This document shows, piece by piece, positions 14,997-20,710 of a DNA stretch of 20,710 bases. Every line of letters begins with the position of its first letter. Within the stretch, counting starts at the first letter, position 1. A program made the translations under genes and the position numbers. The DNA is from Bacteroidota bacterium (GTDB lineage: Bacteria; Bacteroidota; Bacteroidia; UKL13-3), in contig RGVD01000019.1 in assembly GCA_010027395.1 (NCBI GenBank), positions 1 to 20,710 of the forward strand, read 5' to 3'. The notes under the pieces are model-generated. The model did no database searches. It worked only from the letters and a program-made list of their open reading frames with translations, and was not told the DNA's origin.

Positions 14997-15971
14997 TTAC
15001 CAACCTAAAATCCAAGCAAACATCAATGGTGCAACAATAGTAGCATCACTCTCAACAATAAATTTTGGTGTATGTATGTCTAATTTACCCCAAGTGATTT
15101 TCTCATTAGGCACAGCACCTGAATATGATCCATAACTGGTGGTTGAATCTGAAATCTGACAGAAGTAGCCCCAGAAAGGTACGTCATGCATTTCCATATC
15201 TTGATACAACATAGGTACAACACAAATAGGGAAATCACCTGCAATACCACCTCCTATTTGAAAGAAACCTACGCCCTTACCACTGCTATTTTTTGTGTAC
15301 CAATCAGCCAACCAAGCCATGTATTCAATACCACTCTTCATGGTGCTAGCTTTGATTTCATTTTTGATCACATACGAGGCAAAAATATTACCCATCGTAC
15401 TGTCCTCCCAACCCGGAACTACAATAGGAAGATTGTGCTGAGCAGCTGCCAACATCCAAGAGTTTTTAGGATCAATTTCATAGTATTGTTCAAGTTCACC
15501 ACTCAACAATATTTTGTACATGTATTCATGTGGGAAGTATCGCTCTCCTGCAGTATCAGCATCTTTCCATATTTTATGAATATGTTTTTGCAACCTACGG
15601 AATGCCTCTTCTTCAGGAATGCAAGTATCTGTTACACGGTTATAATGGTTTTCCAATAAATCCCATTCTTCTTGTGGCGACAAATCACGGTAGTTTGGAA
15701 CACGCTTGTAGTGGCTATGAGCCACAAGGTTCATGATATCTTCTTCAAGGTTGGCGCCAGTGCAGCTTATAATATCCACCTTACCTTGGCGAATCATTTC
15801 AGCTAACGATTTTCCTAACTCAGCAGTGCTCATAGCACCCGCAAGGGTTACCATCATTTTACCACCCTCGGTTAAGTGCGTTTCATATCCTTTGGCAGCA
15901 TCTACCAAAGCAGCAGCATTAAAGTGCTTATAGTGTGTTTCAATAAAATTTGAAATAGGTCCTTTAGTCAT
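14997..15971 (-). CDS. Deoxyhypusine synthase-like protein
   Basis: A 324-residue member of the deoxyhypusine synthase superfamily (NAD-dependent transfer of an aminobutyl group from spermidine). Visible blocks are MVTLAGAMSTAELGK (about 40-54) and SCTGANLEEDIM (69-80) of the NAD site, VVPGWEDSTMG (184-194), FFQIGGGIAGDFP (236-248), and ITWGKLDIHTPKFIVESDATIVAPL (292-316), in which Lys296 corresponds to the active-site Lys329 of human DHS and Trp294 to Trp327. Bacteria lack eIF5A, so hypusination is not the expected role; related bacterial proteins have been linked to homospermidine or other polyamine chemistry, which here is inference. The His-His pair that follows GGG in true DHS is replaced by GDF. 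The gene is monocistronic with its own box and strong terminator. Confidence 0.85.
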   Translation of the reverse strand: MTKGPISNFIETHYKHFNAAALVDAAKGYETHLTEGGKMMVTLAGAMSTAELGKSLAEMIRQGKVDIISCTGANLEEDIMNLVAHSHYKRVPNYRDLSPQEEWDLLENHYNRVTDTCIPEEEAFRRLQKHIHKIWKDADTAGERYFPHEYMYKILLSGELEQYYEIDPKNSWMLAAAQHNLPIVVPGWEDSTMGNIFASYVIKNEIKASTMKSGIEYMAWLADWYTKNSSGKGVGFFQIGGGIAGDFPICVVPMLYQDMEMHDVPFWGYFCQISDSTTSYGSYSGAVPNEKITWGKLDIHTPKFIVESDATIVAPLMFAWILGW

Positions 15972-15987
15972 TTTTTTAAAATTTGGG

Positions 15988-15995
15988 CGAATATA
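15988..15995 (-). promoter_or_regulatory. TATATTCG box upstream of the DHS-like gene
   Basis: On the minus strand TATATTCGCCC ends 16 bases before ATG 15971. It is the same octamer as before four other genes here. The leader would be about 11 bases. Confidence 0.4.
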
Positions 15996-16199
15996 GTTTT
16001 TAGTTCAATAAGGATTTGATATTTTGGTAATGACCATCTGGCCAATTTATCTCCTCAAGCCACTAAAACTAGCTATAAAAAACTCGTTATTTTTAAATTT
16101 TAATGCATCGCGACTTAAGAGAAAATTTGCAAGGTAATGTGTAGTCAAAAAGATACAAGGGTTTGATTCTTAACAAATTGTTACGGGCTGCCAAGTCGC

Positions 16200-16208
16200 T
16201 GTGGATAA
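16200..16208 (-). promoter_or_regulatory. DnaA box, exact consensus
   Basis: TGTGGATAA here is the complement of TTATCCACA, the exact consensus DnaA box. It lies 277 bases before the nrdJ start. Confidence 0.6.
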
Positions 16209-16217
16209 GGAGTGGTT

Positions 16218-16226
16218 TGTGAATAA
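16218..16226 (-). promoter_or_regulatory. DnaA box, one permitted variation
   Basis: TGTGAATAA is the complement of TTATTCACA and fits TTATNCACA. It has the same orientation as the box at 16200-16208 and starts 18 bases from it. Confidence 0.55.
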
Positions 16227-16273
16227 CTTATATTATAAACAGCGTGACGCTTTACAGCCTAATAGAAAATCTA

Positions 16274-16299
16274 GTATCCACATATATCTGTGTGGAAAT
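16274..16299. promoter_or_regulatory. Palindrome with degenerate DnaA boxes, NrdR-box-like arms
   Basis: GTATCCACA (16274-16282) differs from a DnaA box in one base, and the facing TGTGGAAAT (16291-16299) is a weaker one. Together they make TCCACA-N8-TGTGGA. In another register CACA-N6-TGTG has the arm spacing of the NrdR box (acaCwAtATaTwGtGt), though the central six bases are out of register. Its placement upstream of a ribonucleotide reductase gene makes regulation by either protein plausible. Confidence 0.4.
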
Positions 16300-16476
16300 C
16301 CCTTTTTGAAATAGAAGCCAAATACACTCACTTTTGGATTAAAACTCCCTAAGATTTTTTAGGCCAATATTTACAAAACATAAACATTAGCTTAAATTGA
16401 TTTAATAGGGTTTTAAGAGAAAAAAACATTAAAAGTATAAAACAAAGTATTTAACAAATTAGTTCCATTAACAACC

Positions 16477-19400
16477 ATGAGCAAAGGCACAAAAAAAACC
16501 ACCGATCAAAAAGGCCTTAAAGTAGAACGCTACTTTACAAAAGAAGGCATCAGTCCGTATGATATGTTTGAGTACGACTATCGCACATCCGTTATCAAAA
16601 ACCCTAATGGAAGTGTGGTATTTGAAATGAAGGATGTTGAAGTTCCAAATTTCTGGAGCCAAGTGGCAACAGACGTATTGGCGCAAAAATACTTTCGTAA
16701 AGCTGGTGTGCCTCAACCTGATGGAACCACAGGCCGTGAGACAAGTTTAAAACAAGTAGCCCACCGTATGGCTCATTGCTGGATGCAATGGGGCGAAAAC
16801 TATGGCTATTTTGATACCCGTGAGGATGCGCAGATTTTCTACGAAGAAATGGTGTATATGATTATGGGACAATATGCTGCGCCTAATTCACCTCAGTGGT
16901 TTAATACCGGTTTACATAGCTCATATGGTATTACGGGCAAACCTCAAGGACATTATTATGTAGATGCTAAAGATGGAAAATTAAAAAAATCTACTTCAGC
17001 ATATGAAAGACCTCAACCTCATGCTTGCTTCATTCTATCGGTGGATGATGATTTAGTAAATGAAGGTGGCATCATGGACTTGTGGGTACGTGAAGCACGT
17101 ATCTTTAAATATGGCTCAGGTGTTGGAACAAACTTTAGTCGTATTCGTGGTGCAGCTGAAAAATTAAGCGGTGGCGGAAGTTCATCAGGATTGATGAGTT
17201 TCTTGAAAATTGGCGACCGTGCAGCAGGTGCCATCAAATCAGGTGGAACAACTAGACGTGCTGCTAAAATGGTGTGTTTAGATTTAGACCACCCAGAAAT
17301 ACTTGAATTTATTGATTGGAAAAAAGGCGAAGAGAAAAAAGTAGCAGCCCTGATAGCTGCAGGATATGCTAGCGACTATGAAGGTGAAGCTTATGCAACT
17401 GTTTCGGGTCAAAACTCGAACAACTCTGTTCGTATACCGCAAGAATTTTTTGAAGCATTAGAGCAAGGCAAAGATTGGAACTTAACTGCACGTACCGATG
17501 GTCGTGTCATGAAAACAATCCCTGCACAAGACCTATGGGATAAAATTGGTGAAGCTGCCTGGGCTTGTGCTGATCCAGGTGTACAATATGACACTACTAT
17601 TAATGAATGGCATACTTGCCCTGAAGGTGGACGCATCAATGCATCTAACCCTTGTAGCGAGTACATGTTCTTGGATAATACAGCTTGTAACTTGGCTTCA
17701 TTAAACTTGATGAAGTTTTTCAATGTTGATACATTAGAATTTGATGTGAAAGGTTTTGAGCAATCATCTCGCCTTTGGACCATTGTATTGGAAGTATCTG
17801 TATTGATGGCACAGTTCCCTTCACAAGAGGTAGCTCAATTATCATACGACTACAGAACATTAGGTTTAGGTTATGCCAACTTAGGCAGCATGTTGATGGT
17901 GGCTGGTATTCCTTATGATTCACCAAAAGCATTTGCTATTTGTGGCGCTATCACTGCTGTATTGAATGGCGTGGCTTACCAAACTTCATCTGAAATGGCC
18001 AAATACCTTGGACCATTCGCTCGTTTTGAAGAAAACAAAAAACACATGATGCGCGTAATGCGTAACCACCGTTATGCAGCTTATAACGCCACTGATGCAT
18101 ACGAAGGTTTATCTGTGAAACCAGTAGGAATCGACCCTAAATATTGCCCTGATTATTTGTTAACTGCTGCTACAAGCGCCTGGGACAAAGCAGTGCAAAT
18201 GGGTGAAGAATACGGATACCGCAATGCCCAAGCTACAGTAATTGCTCCAACTGGAACAATTGGTTTAGTAATGGATTGCGATACAACTGGTATCGAGCCT
18301 GATTTTGCATTAGTTAAATTTAAAAAATTATCAGGTGGTGGATATTTCAAAATCATCAACTCTTCTGTGCCTTCTGCTCTGAAAAACTTAGGCTACAGCG
18401 AGAGCGAAAGAGATGCCATCATCAAATATGCCACTGGTCATGCTACCTTAAATGGTGCACCACATATCAATCCTGAAAGCTTATTGTTTAACGGTTTGAA
18501 TGAATCAGATATCGAAAAAATAAACAAAGCTGCCGCTGGCAGTTTCGAAATTGGATTTGCTTTCAACCAATGGACATTGGGTGAAGAAACCATGGCTCGA
18601 TTGGGTATTTCGGCTGATGAGTACAACAAACCAAATTTTAACATGTTGCGCAAATTAGGTTTCACTAAAAAAGAAATCGAAGAGGCAAATGTTTACATCT
18701 GCGGTACAATGACTGTAGAGGGCGCCCCTCTATTAAAAGAAGAACATTTACCTGTATTTGATTGCGCAAACAAATGTGGTCAAATCGGTCAAAGGTATAT
18801 TGCAGCACAAGGTCATATCCGTATGATGGCTGCTGCCCAACCTTTCTTATCAGGTGCTATCTCTAAAACCATCAACTTGCCAAATGAGGCTACTGTGGAT
18901 GAAATTAAAGATTGTTACATGTTAAGCTGGAAACTAGGTACTAAAGCCAACGCCTTATACCGCGATGGTTGCAAACTAAGCCAGCCACTATCTAACAAAT
19001 CTGATACTGTGGATGAAGAAGAAATGCAAGAAGTAGTAGAAAGCGTGTTGGGTAATGATGCATTAAAACCAGTGGGTGAATTAACCCCTGAGCAGGTGCT
19101 TGATGCTGCTACAGCTATCTTAAATGCAACTGCAGATACTACTTTCAAACATAAATTAGCAGGTATCGTAGCTCGCAAAACCCTGCCTGGAAAACGTGGT
19201 GGATTTACACAAAAAGCCACTGTAGGCGGACAAACCATATTTGTGCGCACAGGAGAATACGAAGATGGAACTTTGGGTGAAATCTTTGTTGACTTGCACA
19301 AAGAAGGTGCAACCCTTCGTAGTTTGATGAACTGCTTCTCAATAGCAGTATCATTAGGATTACAATATGGTGTGCCTTTGAGCGAATACGTAGATAAATT

Positions 19401-19878
19401 TACCTTTACTCGTTTTGAGCCAGCAGGTATGGTATCAGGACATGATAATATTAAGAGCGCAACCTCTATTATTGATTATATGTTCCGTATGTTAGGTTTC
19501 GAATACTTAGGTATTGAAGAGTTTGTTCAAATTCCTCCAACTGAAACACAACGTAGCCACTTGGCAGTGAACCAAGGTAAGTTAAACAACTTAGTTACTA
19601 TAGTTGCTCCACAACCAATGCAAGAAGTAGTAATTGCACCGCAAGCTTCAGAGCTTGTAGCACCTGCACCTATTGGTTTTACTAGAACCGAAACAGTGAA
19701 AACTGATTTGCCAGTTCAACCAATGGCAAAAGCTGAAAGCAGCATCATAAAACCTAAATCAGGTAATCTGTTTGGTGATAATTCAGCACCAAGTTGCATA
19801 AATTGTGGCAACATGACCATGAGAGCAGGCACTTGTTATACATGCATGACATGTGGCACAACTACGGGATGTAGCTAG
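16477..19878 (+). CDS. nrdJ: Adenosylcobalamin-dependent (class II) ribonucleotide reductase
   Basis: An 1133-residue class II enzyme that reduces ribonucleotides to deoxyribonucleotides with a coenzyme-B12-generated thiyl radical, needing neither oxygen nor a NrdB subunit. It has no N-terminal ATP cone. The catalytic set is complete: Cys184 in HACFI and Cys404 in DNTACNLASLNL as the redox pair, and Asn391, Cys393 and Glu395 in NPCSE as the radical site. APTGTIG lies near residue 590. Residues about 900-1010 carry the TSCPD domain with RKTLPGKRGG. The tail has four paired Cys of a zinc-ribbon type (Cys1107/1110 and Cys1123/1126) and the shuttle Cys1120 and Cys1132. Full length is normal. The long upstream region carries DnaA boxes, and the terminator lies some 215 bases downstream. 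Confidence 0.95.
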   Translation: MSKGTKKTTDQKGLKVERYFTKEGISPYDMFEYDYRTSVIKNPNGSVVFEMKDVEVPNFWSQVATDVLAQKYFRKAGVPQPDGTTGRETSLKQVAHRMAHCWMQWGENYGYFDTREDAQIFYEEMVYMIMGQYAAPNSPQWFNTGLHSSYGITGKPQGHYYVDAKDGKLKKSTSAYERPQPHACFILSVDDDLVNEGGIMDLWVREARIFKYGSGVGTNFSRIRGAAEKLSGGGSSSGLMSFLKIGDRAAGAIKSGGTTRRAAKMVCLDLDHPEILEFIDWKKGEEKKVAALIAAGYASDYEGEAYATVSGQNSNNSVRIPQEFFEALEQGKDWNLTARTDGRVMKTIPAQDLWDKIGEAAWACADPGVQYDTTINEWHTCPEGGRINASNPCSEYMFLDNTACNLASLNLMKFFNVDTLEFDVKGFEQSSRLWTIVLEVSVLMAQFPSQEVAQLSYDYRTLGLGYANLGSMLMVAGIPYDSPKAFAICGAITAVLNGVAYQTSSEMAKYLGPFARFEENKKHMMRVMRNHRYAAYNATDAYEGLSVKPVGIDPKYCPDYLLTAATSAWDKAVQMGEEYGYRNAQATVIAPTGTIGLVMDCDTTGIEPDFALVKFKKLSGGGYFKIINSSVPSALKNLGYSESERDAIIKYATGHATLNGAPHINPESLLFNGLNESDIEKINKAAAGSFEIGFAFNQWTLGEETMARLGISADEYNKPNFNMLRKLGFTKKEIEEANVYICGTMTVEGAPLLKEEHLPVFDCANKCGQIGQRYIAAQGHIRMMAAAQPFLSGAISKTINLPNEATVDEIKDCYMLSWKLGTKANALYRDGCKLSQPLSNKSDTVDEEEMQEVVESVLGNDALKPVGELTPEQVLDAATAILNATADTTFKHKLAGIVARKTLPGKRGGFTQKATVGGQTIFVRTGEYEDGTLGEIFVDLHKEGATLRSLMNCFSIAVSLGLQYGVPLSEYVDKFTFTRFEPAGMVSGHDNIKSATSIIDYMFRMLGFEYLGIEEFVQIPPTETQRSHLAVNQGKLNNLVTIVAPQPMQEVVIAPQASELVAPAPIGFTRTETVKTDLPVQPMAKAESSIIKPKSGNLFGDNSAPSCINCGNMTMRAGTCYTCMTCGTTTGCS

Positions 19879-20092
19879 AAAGAAACGCTTACTGAGCTTA
19901 CCAAAACGGTTACTGAGCGGAGTCGAAGTAACGTTTCGACTCCACTCAACGATCCTTCGGCAAAGTGCGGCAGCCTTCCCCCTTTGAAGGGGGCAGGGGG
20001 ATGTAAAGTCCCTTTCCTAAGGAAAGGGATTTAGGGATAGTCTTCAAACGCCACAATTAACCAGCCCGATGTGGGGGCACATGAATATATAC
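19879..20092. repeat. Cluster of hairpin-forming intergenic repeats
   Basis: Several inverted repeats follow one another: GAGCGGAGTCGAA with TTCGACTCCACTC (19915-19947, one bulge or mismatch), CCCCC-TTTGAA-GGGGG (19978-19993), CCCTTTCC-TAA-GGAAAGGG (20010-20028, perfect 8 bp) and ATGTG-GGGG-CACAT (20069-20082). The words CTGAGCGGAGTCGAAG, CCCCCTTTGAAGGGGGCAGGGGG and TTTCCTAAGGAAAGGG are, from memory, of dispersed repeat types found between genes in many Bacteroidota. The stretch is locally much more GC-rich than the genes around it. It is non-coding. Confidence 0.6.
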
Positions 20093-20129
20093 AATCCCTC
20101 ATCTTCAAAAGAAGGTGGGGGATTTTTTT
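20093..20129 (+). terminator. Strong intrinsic terminator
   Basis: Bases 20093-20106 pair with 20111-20124 in a 14-bp stem (two G-U pairs) around an AAAA loop, followed by five further T residues. It is the first strong terminator downstream of nrdJ on the plus strand, about 215 bases after its stop, so the repeat cluster would be part of the nrdJ 3' untranslated RNA. Confidence 0.75.
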
Positions 20130-20342
20130 GTAAATCAAGAAAAGAACTACTTACTATTTTCATTTTTTTCTCTGTTTCAAAACCCTGCTGTTCGACATGT
20201 TAGCTCAGCGCATGTTGAAATACTGATAAAATGGATTTAAATCCTCAGGCTCAACCTAGTTATAGCGTTAGAATCGGATTTTAAATAATAAAGAGTTTGA
20301 AAACTAAGTTACAAAAAGTATAATAATTTTTATATTCGTATT
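20130..20342. other. Upstream region of the toxin-antitoxin pair
   Basis: AT-rich non-coding DNA. CATGTT occurs twice near 20200. No operator palindrome was recognised with confidence. Confidence 0.3.
20331..20338 (+). promoter_or_regulatory. TATATTCG box directly before the antitoxin gene
   Basis: TATATTCG ends only four bases before the ATG at 20343, so a transcript starting at the usual distance would be leaderless or nearly so. No TTTG at the usual -33 spacing is seen. Confidence 0.3.
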
Positions 20343-20573
20343 ATGATTATCCGTACAGTTGAAATTGATACAGAAGAACATGCGAAACAATTTGATGACA
20401 TGTTAGAGAAACTGCCGTATGTAACAAAGCATAAATCTTTACGTGTTGAAGATGTCGCTATGCCTTATGGCGAGACCATTAATAAAGCAGATTTGCGAGC
20501 ATTTTTAAGTGAAGATGAAGAAGATTTACATTTGATATCTTCTGACGAAGTATTCAAAAAATATAAGTCATAA
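20343..20573 (+). CDS. Putative antitoxin
   Basis: A 76-residue acidic protein whose stop overlaps the next ATG (TAATG), the normal layout of type II antitoxin-toxin operons. The N-terminus MIIRTVEIDTEEHAKQFDDMLEKL suggests a beta strand then a helix; the C-terminal half is acidic (SEDEEDLHLISSDEVFKKY) and probably wraps the toxin. I do not recognise a specific antitoxin family and see no clear helix-turn-helix or AbrB motif. Its identity rests mainly on size, composition and the adjoining ParE/RelE-like gene. Confidence 0.6.
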   Translation: MIIRTVEIDTEEHAKQFDDMLEKLPYVTKHKSLRVEDVAMPYGETINKADLRAFLSEDEEDLHLISSDEVFKKYKS

Positions 20574-20710
20574 TGCAGGTGTTTTATACCCCACGAGCGC
20601 AAAGAGCCATTGAGCATATTGTGAGTTTTATTGAAAGTAAAAACACTTTAGGAAGTGGTAAGAGATTTGCCTTAAAATTCGAATCTATTATTAATAAATA
20701 TGCATTAGAA
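20573..20710 (+). CDS. RelE/ParE-family toxin, 3' truncated by window edge
   Basis: Forty-six N-terminal residues are visible, opening MQVFYTPRAQRAIEHIVSFI and then SGKRFALKFESII. A short beta strand followed by a helix with AQRAIEHIVSFIES matches the start of ParE/RelE plasmid-stabilisation toxins (ribosome-dependent mRNA interferase or gyrase poison), normally about 90-100 residues. The catalytic C-terminal half is outside the window, so the mode of action cannot be judged. It overlaps the antitoxin stop by one base. Confidence 0.65.
   Translation, partial: MQVFYTPRAQRAIEHIVSFIESKNTLGSGKRFALKFESIINKYALE

Larger units (their letters stand above)
15972..16476. other. 505-base intergenic region: candidate oriC or DnaA-controlled nrdJ upstream region
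   Basis: There is no coding potential here. It is divergently flanked by the DHS-like gene (left, minus) and nrdJ (right, plus). The middle carries an odd palindrome TAACAA-A-TTGTTA (16171-16183), two consensus DnaA boxes, AGCG-TGA-CGCT (16241-16251) and a palindrome at 16277-16296. The right third, about 16360-16470, is extremely AT-rich and could serve as an unwinding element or a long leader. No TAnnTTTG box was found directly before nrdJ and no cobalamin riboswitch motif was recognised. Confidence 0.5.

Noticed and set aside
15186..15659. 157-residue plus-strand open frame within the DHS-like gene
   Set aside because: Composition is random and it is fully antisense to a well-supported gene.
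16180..16208. Cobalamin riboswitch before the B12-dependent reductase
   Set aside because: GGGCTGCCAAGTCGCTG looks vaguely like part of a B12 box, but the conserved box and surrounding helices are absent.
3345..20129. CRISPR-like array
   Set aside because: The hairpin repeats are dissimilar and not regularly spaced; no cas gene is present.
20160..20280. tRNA-like word GTTAGCTCAGCGC
   Set aside because: It resembles a D-arm, but no acceptor stem, anticodon arm or T-arm can be folded around it.

Overview
The window is an AT-rich, chromosome-like stretch of a Bacteroidota bacterium. The evidence is a large DUF2723 membrane protein, a GT2 protein of the Bacteroidota fused type, a deoxyhypusine-synthase-like protein, a B12-dependent ribonucleotide reductase, A-rich ribosome-binding regions without Shine-Dalgarno sites, and several upstream boxes of the Bacteroidota sigma type (TAnnTTTG, or here often TATATTCG). 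The order or family cannot be fixed from this sequence alone. Most of the content is housekeeping. There is no insertion sequence, prophage, CRISPR array, tRNA or rRNA.

Layout. From the left: a DUF2723/GT117-type membrane protein (221-3262, +); rlmB and a cyclase/formamidase-family gene overlapping as TAATG (3404-4902, +); a 320-base non-coding stretch with a perfect hairpin leading to a 92-residue membrane protein (5223-5501, +); an MsbA-type ABC exporter (5590-7413, -) and an RsuA/RluB pseudouridine synthase with a long basic disordered N-terminal extension (7482-9014, -); a divergent TIGR02117/DUF2459 protein (9070-9768, +); a frameshifted lipoprotein gene (9960-10686, -); a GT2 fused to a polyprenyl glycosylphosphotransferase-like module (10772-12727, -); a divergent long-chain acyl-CoA synthetase (12930-14822, +); a deoxyhypusine-synthase-like gene (14997-15971, -); a 505-base intergenic region with clustered DnaA boxes; nrdJ (16477-19878, +); a repeat-rich 464-base spacer; and a toxin-antitoxin pair cut by the right edge (20343-20710, +).

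How genes relate. Several genes serve the cell envelope: the DUF2723 protein, the ABC exporter, the GT2 fusion, the lipoprotein and the acyl-CoA ligase. Two are RNA modification enzymes (RlmB and the pseudouridine synthase). Apart from rlmB-cyclase, possibly rsuA-msbA, and the toxin-antitoxin pair, each gene appears to be its own transcription unit with its own upstream box and hairpin.

Points most worth a second look: (1) two consensus DnaA boxes 18 bp apart plus degenerate ones and a CACA-N6-TGTG palindrome upstream of nrdJ, suggesting either a replication origin or DnaA/NrdR control of nucleotide reduction; (2) the lipoprotein gene, which looks broken by an internal deletion or frameshift; (3) the recurrent TATATTCG box; (4) a deoxyhypusine-synthase homologue in which the spermidine-contacting His is not visible; (5) a GT2-phosphoglycosyltransferase fusion whose catalytic core seems missing; (6) a hairpin-containing leader ahead of the small membrane protein. 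I did not find a clearly new multi-gene system.
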